DNA from: Bacteroidota bacterium
GTDB taxonomy: Bacteria > Bacteroidota > Bacteroidia > Bacteroidales > B18-G4
DNA: 7,256 bases
Assembly: GCA_003648575.1 (NCBI GenBank)
Contig: QMPN01000145.1
Coordinates: forward strand, 1-7,256
Direction: 5' to 3'
Under the pieces are notes generated by a model. The model was not told the origin of the DNA. It saw only the letters and a program-made list of their open reading frames with translations, and searched no databases. Both the position numbers and the translations under genes were made by a program. Below are positions 1 to 6,486 of the stretch, one piece after another (within the stretch, counting starts at the first letter, position 1; the number at the start of each line of letters is the position of its first letter).

Positions 1-1
1 A

Positions 2-1243
2 GGTGGCCATGCTGCCTATTCAAAGTATAAGATAACGCTAAAAGATAATATTAACCCGGAACGCACCAGTGAGATCAGTGGCTTTAACATGGGCTTCGAC
101 TTTAATTATTTCCTTGGCCGGGACCAATTGAAATATGGTATTGAAGTGCTTGGCTTCACAACGGATTATTTCTTCATTAACTCCGTGGGCCGTACCATCC
201 AGCAAAAAGAAAATACTACAGAGCTTGGCCTGTATGTCAAATATAAAATGACAGTGGGAAAAGTATTGATCGAGCCCAGTTTTCGTCTGCAATGGTATGC
301 TTCACTCTCGACAGTGTCGCCTGAACCCAGGCTTTCAATGAAATATAATGTTACTGATCACTTCAGACTGAAATTTGCCGGCGGGCTGTATTCGCAGAAC
401 CTGATAAGTGCTACTTCCGACCGTGATGTGGTTAATCTCTTTTACGGCTTTCTTTCAGGCCCGGATAACCTTCCTGATGAATTTGACGGCAAGCCGGTTA
501 CTCATAATCTTCAAAAATCACAACACCTGATCCTCGGTGCCGAATTCGACCTTGGTAAATTCATCACTTTCAACCTTGAAGGATATTATAAAAACTTTTC
601 CCAACTCACCAACCTGAACAGAAATAAGATATTTGATGAGGAAAAAGCTCCCAACGAGCCTGATCTGCTTACCAAGGATTTTATTGTGGAGAAAGGTGAT
701 GCAGAAGGGATTGACTTTACCATGAAGTTTGATAATAGTAGGTTTTATATCTGGACGGTTTATTCATTTGCCTATGTAAACAGGTATTATGAGGATGCTA
801 ATGGTGTAATGCAGCATTACTATCCGCATTTTGACAGGCGCCATAATGTAAATCTGCTGGGGGTATATCGATTTGGAGGAAAGAAGGACTGGGAATTCAG
901 CGCAAGATGGAATTTCGGATCCGGCTTCCCTTTCACACAGACGCAGGGATATTACGAAAAGATCGACTTTGAGGAAGGTATATACACTGATTATACAACA
1001 GTCAACGGAGAGTTGGGTATCTTATATGCCGATCTTAATGCAGGCAGGCTGCCTACATATCACCGCCTCGATTTCGACCTGAAAAAACGATTCCATATCA
1101 GTGAAAATACACTTTTTGAGGTTGACGTGAGCGTGATCAATGTTTATAACAGGAAAAATATCTTTTACGTTGACAGGATCACGAATGAGATTGTTTACCA
1201 GTTGCCGTTCATGCCCAGCCTTGGCGTAAGTCTTGCATTCTGA
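2..1243 (+). CDS. TonB-dependent receptor, C-terminal beta-barrel part (5' end outside window)
   Basis: An outer-membrane beta-barrel transporter that uses TonB-ExbBD energy to import a large substrate; the substrate cannot be told from this fragment. The reading frame is open from base 2, so the ATG at 89 is internal and the signal peptide, plug and first strands lie upstream. About 413 residues are visible. They show alternating hydrophobic and polar strands rich in Tyr and Phe, with loops rich in Asp and Asn. Family-typical signatures are a DRRHNVNLLGVYRF strand, a WNFGSGFPFTQ strand, and RLPTYHRLDFDLKKRF near 1045-1092. The protein ends in LGVSLAF, with the terminal Phe expected of a Bam-assembled barrel. 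It resembles Bacteroidota receptors of the carboxypeptidase-regulatory-domain type, but that domain is not in the window. No SusD-like gene follows; instead a peptidase gene begins 29 bases later, which fits a peptide-related role (inference). Confidence 0.9.
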   Translation, partial: GGHAAYSKYKITLKDNINPERTSEISGFNMGFDFNYFLGRDQLKYGIEVLGFTTDYFFINSVGRTIQQKENTTELGLYVKYKMTVGKVLIEPSFRLQWYASLSTVSPEPRLSMKYNVTDHFRLKFAGGLYSQNLISATSDRDVVNLFYGFLSGPDNLPDEFDGKPVTHNLQKSQHLILGAEFDLGKFITFNLEGYYKNFSQLTNLNRNKIFDEEKAPNEPDLLTKDFIVEKGDAEGIDFTMKFDNSRFYIWTVYSFAYVNRYYEDANGVMQHYYPHFDRRHNVNLLGVYRFGGKKDWEFSARWNFGSGFPFTQTQGYYEKIDFEEGIYTDYTTVNGELGILYADLNAGRLPTYHRLDFDLKKRFHISENTLFEVDVSVINVYNRKNIFYVDRITNEIVYQLPFMPSLGVSLAF

Positions 1244-1272
1244 TAATTTTATACCATCTTAATTTAAATGTG

Positions 1273-3390
1273 ATGAAAACTTTTTTTTCAAGCAGTCTTT
1301 TATTTATAGCAGCCATCCTAATCTTTAGTGGTTGTGTTGATAATAATAATACCATGAAACCACCTGTTGCAAAGAAGATCAATAAAGAGCTCACGGCTCA
1401 TGACCACACACGCATTGACCCATATTACTGGCTTAATGAAAGGGAGAACCAGGAGGTGATCTCCTATCTTGAGGCAGAGAATGCCTATACATCTGCTATG
1501 CTGAAGCATACCGAGGAGTTTCAAACGGAGCTGTATGATGAAATTGTCGGCAGGATCAAACAAACTGATATGTCGGTGCCCTATAAGCGCAATGGGTACT
1601 ATTATTATTCCCGCTATGAAGAAGGAAAGGAGTACCCCGTTTACTGCAGGAAAAAGGGAAACCTTGAGGCTGATGAGGAGATCATGCTTAACGTGAATGA
1701 GATGGCAGAAGGATACAGCTATTTCCAGGTTGGAGGCATCTCTGTAAGCCATAATAACAAGATCATTGCGTACGGTGTGGATACAGTGAGCAGGAGAAAG
1801 TATACGATCTATTTTAAGGATCTTGAAAGCGGTGAATTATATGATGATGCAATCCAAAACACAACGGGCTATGCACCCTGGGCTGCTGATAACAAAACCG
1901 TTTTCTATACGCGTAAGGATGAGGTGACCCTTCGGGCGGACAAGATATATAAACATGTTCTTGGAGAGGAGCCTGAGGTTGATCCTATGATCTATCATGA
2001 AGAGGATGAAACATTCGGCACAGGGGTATCACTGTCAAAGTCGATGGAATACCTCATGATTGGGTCTTTCAGCACACTTTCAACGGAATACCGTTTCCTG
2101 AATTCATCAAAACCTGATGGGGAATTCAAGGTTTTCCAGGCCAGACAGGAGAAACTGGAATATTTTGTCAGCCATTATAAAAACAAGTTTTATATCAGGA
2201 CGAACCTGGATGCAAAGAATTTCCGGCTGATGGAAACACCTCTGGTGAAGACCGGCATGAAATACTGGAAGGAAGTGATCCCGCATCGTGAGGATGTGCT
2301 TCTTGAGGACTATGATGTCTTTAATAAATATCTTGCGCTGCAGGAAAGGATCAACGGCCTGACAGAGATCAGGATTCTCAGCCATAATGGCAAAAAAGAC
2401 TTCTATATTGAGTTCGAAGAGCAAACATATCTGGTTTATCTCTCAACAAACCTGGATTTTGATACAGATCTGCTTCGCTATGGCTATACATCCATGACCA
2501 TACCAAACTCTGTGTACGATTATAATATGAAGACCGGCGATGCGGAATTACTGAAAAGACAGGAGGTGGTTGGTGGTTACGACCCTGATGAGTATTTTGC
2601 TGAAAGACTGTTTGCCACTGCTCCTGATGGCGTCAAGGTGCCGATTTCGCTTGTTTATAAGAAAGGAATTGCGAAGGATGGCAGCAATCCAACGGTACTA
2701 TATGGTTATGGTTCCTATGGTTCCAGCATGGACCCGTATTTCAGCTCTGTACGCCTTAGCCTGCTCGACCGTGGCTTCGTCTATGCCATTGCTCATGTCA
2801 GGGGTGGCGAGGAGATGGGCCGGTGGTGGTATGAAGATGGCAAACTGTTAAAGAAAAAGAACACATTTACAGATTTTATCAGTTGTGCTGAATTCCTGAT
2901 CGCTGAAAAATTTACATCTTCTGAAAAGATATTTGCCATGGGAGGCAGCGCAGGCGGCTTGCTCGTGGGAGCAGTAGTGAATATGCGGCCTGAATTGTTC
3001 AAGGGAGTGATCGCAGCCGTTCCTTTTGTTGATGTGGTCACCACCATGCAGGATGAAAGTATTCCACTTACTACCGGTGAATATGACGAATGGGGTAACC
3101 CAAACGAGAAGGAATATTATGAATACATGCTTTCATATTCACCATATGACAACGTAGAGGCAAAAGATTATCCTGCCATGCTGATCACTACGGGCCTGCA
3201 CGACTCACAGGTTCAATATTGGGAACCGGCTAAATGGGTGGCTAAAATGAGGGATATGAAAACTGATGATAAGCTGCTTGTTCTATGGATCAACATGGAT
3301 TACGGCCATGGTGGTGCATCAGGAAGGTTCCAGCGATATAAGGAAGTCGCATTGGAATATGCTTTCATGATCGATCAGGCAGGGCTTTGA
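1273..3390 (+). CDS. ptrB: Oligopeptidase B (S9A prolyl oligopeptidase family), predicted lipoprotein
   Basis: A serine peptidase that cuts short peptides after Arg or Lys. I chose ATG 1273 (705 aa); the GTG three bases earlier is in frame but unlikely. Residues 1-20 form a lipoprotein signal with Cys21 in a lipobox (IFSGC). The N-terminal RIDPYYWL motif (47-54) and a beta-propeller (roughly 80-420) precede an alpha/beta-hydrolase domain. The triad is Ser559 (GGSAGG), Asp644 (GLHDSQ) and His679 (YGHGG). Its 85- and 35-residue spacings equal those I recall for E. coli oligopeptidase B (532, 617, 652). Glu603, in TTGEYDEWGNP, matches the S1 glutamate that gives basic specificity. Of the two Asp residues reported to set P2 preference in Salmonella, Asp487 is kept and the second is Tyr489. 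The lipobox implies an envelope location, unlike the cytoplasmic enterobacterial enzyme. The gene probably shares a transcript with the receptor; a weak TTGG-N20-TAATTTTA at 1220-1251 could be a separate promoter. Confidence 0.93.
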   Translation: MKTFFSSSLLFIAAILIFSGCVDNNNTMKPPVAKKINKELTAHDHTRIDPYYWLNERENQEVISYLEAENAYTSAMLKHTEEFQTELYDEIVGRIKQTDMSVPYKRNGYYYYSRYEEGKEYPVYCRKKGNLEADEEIMLNVNEMAEGYSYFQVGGISVSHNNKIIAYGVDTVSRRKYTIYFKDLESGELYDDAIQNTTGYAPWAADNKTVFYTRKDEVTLRADKIYKHVLGEEPEVDPMIYHEEDETFGTGVSLSKSMEYLMIGSFSTLSTEYRFLNSSKPDGEFKVFQARQEKLEYFVSHYKNKFYIRTNLDAKNFRLMETPLVKTGMKYWKEVIPHREDVLLEDYDVFNKYLALQERINGLTEIRILSHNGKKDFYIEFEEQTYLVYLSTNLDFDTDLLRYGYTSMTIPNSVYDYNMKTGDAELLKRQEVVGGYDPDEYFAERLFATAPDGVKVPISLVYKKGIAKDGSNPTVLYGYGSYGSSMDPYFSSVRLSLLDRGFVYAIAHVRGGEEMGRWWYEDGKLLKKKNTFTDFISCAEFLIAEKFTSSEKIFAMGGSAGGLLVGAVVNMRPELFKGVIAAVPFVDVVTTMQDESIPLTTGEYDEWGNPNEKEYYEYMLSYSPYDNVEAKDYPAMLITTGLHDSQVQYWEPAKWVAKMRDMKTDDKLLVLWINMDYGHGGASGRFQRYKEVALEYAFMIDQAGL

Positions 3391-3431
3391 AATCTGAAAT
3401 AAATCCAAAATCCAACTCAATACTCAATACC
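3390..3431. repeat. 7-bp-period repeat patch after the peptidase gene
   Basis: Starting at the last base of the peptidase stop codon, the sequence falls into six 7-base units: AAATCTG, AAATAAA, TCCAAAA, TCCAACT, CAATACT, CAATACC. Neighbouring units are near-copies of each other and the array drifts along its length. No protein or RNA gene is evident in it. Confidence 0.55.
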
Positions 3432-3435
3432 AAAT

Positions 3436-3475
3436 TGTGCCACAGAGGCACAGAAGACACGGAGGTTCACAGATG
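3436..3475. repeat. CCACAGAGGCACAG-type intergenic repeat with small hairpin
   Basis: A GCCACAGAGGCACAGAAGA-like stretch continues into ACACGGAGGTTCACAGA. It is of the 'cacagag/cacggag' kind that I recognise from intergenic DNA of many environmental bacteria. It contains a 6-bp stem, TGTGCC with GGCACA (3436-3441 and 3447-3452), around an ACAGA loop. No T-run follows on either strand, so it is not a convincing intrinsic terminator, although it lies between convergent genes. Confidence 0.45.
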
Positions 3476-3574
3476 TTGAAATAAGTGCCTAATTGGAGAT
3501 GAGATCCTAATTATTAATGTTTAGTTGAGATTGACAGTGAAGAATAATGAACTTAGATCTAAGAATTAATTCAT

Positions 3575-3630
3575 AACTGAAAACTAAAAACTTATAACTA
3601 ACTCAACTCTCAACCCTCAAAACTCAACAC
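3575..3630. repeat. Heptamer array of AACTNAA/CTCAACN type, 8 units
   Basis: Eight consecutive 7-base units can be read: AACTGAA, AACTAAA, AACTTAT, AACTAAC, TCAACTC, TCAACCC, TCAAAAC, TCAACAC. The array starts 10 bases beyond the stop codon of the response regulator gene, which is read from the other strand, so in that gene's sense it reads as TTGAGTT/TTGAGGG-like units. Between 3476 and 3574 I see only AT-rich DNA with no gene. Confidence 0.6.
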
Positions 3631-3640
3631 TATTTTTTCC

Positions 3641-4339
3641 CTATTTGGTTTCCAGTTTAAATCCGGCACCATGAACATTTGTGATGGATAAGCCGGGATC
3701 ATCCCTGAGATATTTTCGGAGTTTGGCGATAAAAACGTCCATGCTTCTTCCCAGGAAGTAATCATCATCACCCCAGACCTCTTTAAGGATGTGATCTCTT
3801 GCTACCAGTTTGTCCATGTTTTTGCACAGGATGCATAGCAATGCTGTTTCTTTCCTGGTGAGCGATCGTGTTCCATCTTTTCCGTTCAGGGTCATATTTT
3901 CGGCATCGAAGATATATTTTCCCAGTTCAAAGGTCTTCACCTGCTCTTCGTTTTCGCCATCGCTGCCGGATTGGCAGCGGCGCAGGATGGCCCGGATCCT
4001 TAAACTTAATTCCTCGGTACTGAAGGGTTTGGCGATATAATCATCACAGCCTGTCTGAAACCCCCTGATCCTGTCCTCTTTCAATGTTTTTGCCGTAAGA
4101 AAGATAATTGGAATAAGCTTATTCTCTTTCCGGATATCCATGGCAAGTGAAAAACCATCTTTCCTTGGCATCATCACATCAAGGATGCACATATCAAAAT
4201 CCTGTTTTTTAAAGTGCGACAGCCCTTCCTCCCCATTCCTGGCGAGAACGATGGAGTATTCAAGCATCTCCAGGTAGTCCTGGAGTACCATGCTCAGATT
4301 TGGATCATCTTCAACTAATAAAATCGTTGCTTTATACAT
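3641..4339 (-). CDS. OmpR/PhoB-family response regulator, RprY-like
   Basis: A DNA-binding transcription regulator controlled by phosphorylation from the overlapping kinase gene; 232 aa, the usual length. The receiver domain (about 5-120) has the acidic pair Asp11-Asp12, phosphoacceptor Asp54 (in LDVMMP), Thr82 (in FLTAK) and Lys104 (in AKPF), all intact. After a short linker comes an OmpR-type winged helix (about 134-231). Its recognition helix is around 197-211 (GRSMDVFIAKLRKYL) and the wing ends in NVHGAGFKL; this helix and wing are typical of Bacteroidota RprY-like regulators. The ATG lies inside the end of the kinase gene (8-base overlap, 4332-4339), so translation is probably coupled. 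Family members bind tandem direct repeats in 10-11-bp register, and such an array lies upstream of the kinase gene at 5304-5343, so it is the obvious candidate target. The signal is unknown. Confidence 0.93.
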   Translation of the reverse strand: MYKATILLVEDDPNLSMVLQDYLEMLEYSIVLARNGEEGLSHFKKQDFDMCILDVMMPRKDGFSLAMDIRKENKLIPIIFLTAKTLKEDRIRGFQTGCDDYIAKPFSTEELSLRIRAILRRCQSGSDGENEEQVKTFELGKYIFDAENMTLNGKDGTRSLTRKETALLCILCKNMDKLVARDHILKEVWGDDDYFLGRSMDVFIAKLRKYLRDDPGLSITNVHGAGFKLETK

Positions 4340-5276
4340 TGGATTCCTGTTTAAGATCTATTGGTAACTCTAATATGAATGTTGTGCCTTTAGTAAGTTC
4401 ACTCTTAAGCTTTATCTTTCCCAGATGAGCTTCAACCATGGTCTTGACATAAAACAGGCCAAGCCCGAAGCCTTTTACATCATGCAGGTTTTCTGTCGGG
4501 GCACGATACAGTCTTTTAAAGATGTGTTTCTGGTTTTCCTTGCTGATGCCAATCCCGTTATCACTGACCATGAGGATTATCCTGTCATTTTCATTTTTGG
4601 TGCTTATTTTTATCTCAGGGCTTTCAGGTGTATACTTTATTGCATTATCGATGAGGTTGGAAACAATATTGCTAAGATGAGTTTTGTATGCCATGAGATG
4701 GTGATGATCTGCTTCAAGTTCAGTGATGATAGTCCCACCCCTTTTTTTTACATCTATCGAAAAGTATTCGGCCATTTTCCGTATGATCCTGTGGAGGTCA
4801 ACTTCTTTCAGTTTCAGGCTGAATTCGTCTTTGTCCAGAACTGATAGCTGCAGTACCTGTTCTACCTGTTTTTGCAGGCGGCCATTTTCGTCATAAATTA
4901 CGCTGGCGTAACGTTTAGTCTTGTATGGGAATTTATTCACATCAGAGTCTAAAAGCATTTCGCTGGCCAGGGAGATGGTTGCAATGGGGGTTTTAAATTC
5001 ATGGATCATATCATTAATGAAATCTGTCTTCACCCGGGACAATCTTTTCATTTTAAACATCACCCTGATGATCAAAAAAAAGCTCGTACTCATGACCAGA
5101 AGAAAAAATATCGACAGGATGACAGGGATGATCATCTTGTTGGCCATCATCTTTCCCTGTTCCTCCCTGAATTCCAGGTCATCCTTTATCCAGAAGAGTT
5201 GGGTGAAAACAATCCCAAGCATTGCAAATACCATTAAGCCGCTTAAAATGGAAACACTCCTTTTGTTCATAGACAT
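4332..5276 (-). CDS. Sensor histidine kinase with a minimal periplasmic loop, RprX-like
   Basis: An inner-membrane kinase that phosphorylates the overlapping response regulator. I start it at the ATG at 5276 (314 aa); ATG 5270 (MNKRS) is equally possible. A longer frame from 5360 would translate the operator and put 28 atypical residues before the first membrane helix. Order: TM1 (about 8-28), a loop of some 20 residues (29-47), TM2 (about 48-70), HisKA with His92 in IHEFKTP, then the HATPase domain with Asn207/Asn211 (N box), Asp239-Asn240-Gly241 (G1) and GFGLGL (269-274). All catalytic motifs are intact. The loop begins QLFWIKDDLEFREEQ, which in related kinases as I know them leads into a sensor region of 100 or more residues. 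Here it runs straight into TM2, so the sensor region seems to be missing in frame. The active enzyme must sense in the membrane, in the cytoplasm or through a partner. Confidence 0.92.
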   Translation of the reverse strand: MSMNKRSVSILSGLMVFAMLGIVFTQLFWIKDDLEFREEQGKMMANKMIIPVILSIFFLLVMSTSFFLIIRVMFKMKRLSRVKTDFINDMIHEFKTPIATISLASEMLLDSDVNKFPYKTKRYASVIYDENGRLQKQVEQVLQLSVLDKDEFSLKLKEVDLHRIIRKMAEYFSIDVKKRGGTIITELEADHHHLMAYKTHLSNIVSNLIDNAIKYTPESPEIKISTKNENDRIILMVSDNGIGISKENQKHIFKRLYRAPTENLHDVKGFGLGLFYVKTMVEAHLGKIKLKSELTKGTTFILELPIDLKQESNV

Positions 5277-5303
5277 ATAAACATTCGGGAAGCAATTTGT
5301 GTT

Positions 5304-5343
5304 CATTAACAAATCATTAACAGATATTAACATTGCGTTAACA
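5304..5343. promoter_or_regulatory. Four TTAACA direct repeats in helical phase: predicted response-regulator operator
   Basis: TTAACA occurs at 5306, 5317, 5327 and 5338, with steps of 11, 10 and 11 bases, all in the same orientation. The extended units are CATTAACA, CATTAACA, TATTAACA and CGTTAACA. One repeat per helical turn is how PhoB/OmpR-family regulators bind, and Bacillus PhoP is known to use TTAACA-like repeats about 11 bp apart. The array lies between the kinase-regulator operon and the divergent Cys-rich gene. I infer that the regulator encoded at 3641-4339 binds here; the sequence alone does not prove which regulator does. Confidence 0.7.
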
Positions 5344-5372
5344 AACTGCTCGCCAGGCATGCATTACTTTTA
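5338..5372 (+). promoter_or_regulatory. Predicted activator-dependent promoter of the Cys-rich gene
   Basis: TACTTTTA at 5365-5372 matches the Bacteroidota -7 box TAnnTTTG at all but the last base. The usual -33 TTTG is absent at the expected distance (19-21 bases). That slot is occupied by the last TTAACA repeat, which ends 21 bases before the box. This resembles pho-box promoters, where bound activator substitutes for the upstream element. Spacing to the start codon leaves a leader of roughly 30 A-rich bases. Confidence 0.5.
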
Positions 5373-5410
5373 CTTCGTAAAAAAAAATTAACTAAAAAAA
5401 CTTTTAAGAA

Positions 5411-5716
5411 ATGAAAAAACTGATATTAGGAATTGCCCTTACATGTTTTGTGGCATTTGGAACGATGAGCATTCAGTCGGCGTTTGCCTCGGCTGACAAT
5501 AGCGAAATTGTAAATCTTCAACTGGACGATGATCCGGATAAAAATAAGAAAGCTGAAAACAAGACAGACGGAAAAAATAAGAAATCTGCCAAATCCTGCG
5601 ATAAAAGCAAGGTCAGCTGTAAAGATGGAAAAGCAAATTGCCAGACTAAGGTTAAATGCTGTCCATCCCAATCAGAAAAAAAAGAATGTAAAAAAGAAGA
5701 AGGAGATAAAAAATAA
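5411..5716 (+). CDS. Small exported Lys- and Cys-rich protein, function unknown
   Basis: I do not recognise a named family. The 101-residue product starts with a clear signal peptide (MKK, hydrophobic 4-19, likely cleavage after SAFA at about 26), so it should be periplasmic or secreted. The mature part of about 75 residues begins with an acidic patch (LDDDPD, 38-43), then becomes very Lys-rich. It holds six cysteines at 63, 70, 77, 83, 84 and 93; the first three are exactly seven residues apart and 83-84 is a Cys-Cys pair. Composition suggests a disordered chain that could bind metal or form disulfides, but no known metal motif is complete. The gene is divergent from the kinase-regulator operon, shares its phased-repeat control region, and ends in a strong terminator, so it is a single-gene unit probably controlled by that regulator. 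Signal peptide, codon-phased Lys tract and promoter make it a real gene. Possible roles include a metal or redox buffer, or an accessory sensor for the loop-less kinase; all are inference. Confidence 0.8.
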   Translation: MKKLILGIALTCFVAFGTMSIQSAFASADNSEIVNLQLDDDPDKNKKAENKTDGKNKKSAKSCDKSKVSCKDGKANCQTKVKCCPSQSEKKECKKEEGDKK

Positions 5717-5742
5717 TTTTTTCATTAATTAATTTGGTTTTG

Positions 5743-5773
5743 ACCCCTTGTGAGAAATCGCGAGGGGTTTTTT
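5743..5773 (+). terminator. Rho-independent terminator of the Cys-rich gene
   Basis: An 11-bp stem, ACCCCTTGTGA paired with TCGCGAGGGGT (two G-U pairs), closes on a GAAA tetraloop and is followed by a run of six T ending at 5773. It lies 26 bases after the stop codon. On the other strand the hairpin has no T-run, so it serves the plus-strand gene only. Confidence 0.9.
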
Positions 5774-5860
5774 GATTGTCGATTGTCGATTGTCGATTTT
5801 CGATTGTCGATAGGATTTTCGATTGTCGATTTTCGATGGGATTTTAGATTGTTGATTGCC
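5774..5860. repeat. GATTGTC heptamer array
   Basis: Directly after the terminator's T-run come units of GATTGTC and its variants GATTTTC, GATTTTA, GATTGTT and GATTGCC. Ten are full 7-base units; two shortened 5-base units (GATAG at 5809 and GATGG at 5835) interrupt them. Units are continuous with no spacer of constant length. From 5861 to 5912 the sequence is AT-rich with no gene that I can support. Confidence 0.85.
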
Positions 5861-5912
5861 GATATTTGAATTATTCGATTTGGGAGCTTGAAATTTTCTT
5901 TATCCTTCTTCA

Positions 5913-5990
5913 CCAGCATCCAGTACACCTACGCTAAAGCTTAGGTGCACGAAGTATCCAGCCTCCAGCCTCCAGCCTCCAGCCTCCAGC
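5913..5990. repeat. TCCAGNN heptamer region with hairpin, 3' of dtd
   Basis: The core, 5957-5990, is four full and one partial copy of TCCAGCC. A related CCAGCATCCAGTA lies at 5913-5925 and recurs inverted at 7243-7255 beyond pdxJ. Between them a 9-bp stem with one mismatch (5926-5934 with 5939-5947, loop TAAA) includes the sequence CTACGCTAAAGC. Read in the sense of dtd, the array is CTGGAGG repeated, beginning 3 bases past its stop codon. No T-run follows the hairpin on the dtd strand, so it is a weak terminator candidate. Confidence 0.8.
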
Positions 5991-5992
5991 TC

Positions 5993-6445
5993 TCATTCCC
6001 TGCTTTTGCTATCGATGATGATGGTTACCGGGCCGGTATTCGTTAGCTTGATATCCATCATTGCCCCGAATTCACCTGTTTTGATATCCCGGCCGGTTTC
6101 CACGGCAAGGGTCTTGATAAATGAATTATACAAAGGAATTGCTATATCAGGCTTCGATGCTTTGATATATGATGGCCTGTTGCCTTTCTTTGTGCTGGCA
6201 TGCAAGGTGAACTGGCTTACCACCAGCATTTCGCCACCAACATCTTTTACAGATAGATTCATGATGCCCTCCTGATCCGGGAAGATCCTGAGATTTGAGA
6301 TCTTGCTGCATAACCAATCAATATCGCTTTGATCATCTGCATCTTCAATACCCAGGAGTATCAACAATCCGTCAGGTATAGCGCTTTTCACTTTATCGTT
6401 GATACTTACGGAAGCTTCGGTGACTCTTTGTATGACTACTCTCAT
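5993..6445 (-). CDS. dtd: D-aminoacyl-tRNA deacylase
   Basis: A cytoplasmic quality-control enzyme that hydrolyses the ester of D-aminoacyl-tRNA (and glycine mischarged on tRNA-Ala), freeing tRNA. The 150-residue product has the usual length (about 145). It starts MRVVIQRV as the family does, carries the SQFTL motif at 77-81, and has the cross-subunit NTGPVT motif at 136-141, whose Gly-Pro gives chiral proofreading in the dimer. Another in-frame ATG at 6460 would add five residues. I reject it because a perfect -7 box (6462-6469) would place the transcript start at or just inside that codon, leaving 6445 as the first usable ATG with a very short leader. The gene is divergent from pdxJ and convergent with the Cys-rich gene, so it is probably monocistronic. 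Nothing in it looks damaged or foreign. Confidence 0.96.
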   Translation of the reverse strand: MRVVIQRVTEASVSINDKVKSAIPDGLLILLGIEDADDQSDIDWLCSKISNLRIFPDQEGIMNLSVKDVGGEMLVVSQFTLHASTKKGNRPSYIKASKPDIAIPLYNSFIKTLAVETGRDIKTGEFGAMMDIKLTNTGPVTIIIDSKSRE

Positions 6446-6452
6446 AATAAGC

Positions 6453-6486
6453 TTTGTCATACAAACTTAGTAAATTCTTAGCTTTG
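6453..6486 (+). promoter_or_regulatory. Predicted pdxJ promoter
   Basis: TAGCTTTG at 6479-6486 is an exact TAnnTTTG -7 box, and TTTG at 6453-6456 is a possible -33 element 22 bases upstream, slightly longer than the usual 19-21. The transcript leader would be about 20 A-rich bases. The -33 element lies inside the dtd leader, so the two promoters overlap. Confidence 0.6.

Noticed and set aside
1220..1251. TTGG-N20-TAATTTTA as a separate promoter for the peptidase.
   Set aside because: Both elements deviate from consensus and the 29-base gap fits co-transcription with the receptor; noted only as a possibility.
1318..1752. Minus-strand open frame of 144 codons inside the peptidase gene.
   Set aside because: It is antisense to a well-conserved coding region, and its hydrophobic stretches follow from complementing Asn/Glu/Lys-rich codons.
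3552..3563. Perfect 12-base palindrome CTTAGATCTAAG between the convergent genes.
   Set aside because: One or two perfect 12-base palindromes are expected by chance in a window this size, and no promoter or repeat goes with it.
4425..4844. Plus-strand open frame of 139 codons inside the kinase gene.
   Set aside because: It is antisense to the conserved ATPase domain, with no signal, motif or promoter of its own.
5277..5360. Longer kinase start at ATG 5360 (28 extra residues).
   Set aside because: It would translate the TTAACA array, adds a stretch unlike kinase N-termini, and puts residues before the usual MNKRS-type start. A TAATTTTT stretch upstream means it cannot be fully excluded.
5725..5928. 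Minus-strand open frame of 67 codons between the Cys-rich gene and dtd.
   Set aside because: It runs through the GATTGTC heptamers and the terminator hairpin and encodes repetitive Ile/Asn/Arg/Ser sequence with no motif; it is a by-product of the repeats.
5926..5947. Hairpin downstream of dtd as an intrinsic terminator.
   Set aside because: The stem has a mismatch and no T-run follows on the dtd strand; it looks more like part of the intergenic repeat.
5774..5990. Repeat arrays considered as a CRISPR.
   Set aside because: The units are 7 bases and contiguous, with no 25-40-base direct repeats, no unique spacers of constant length and no cas gene nearby.
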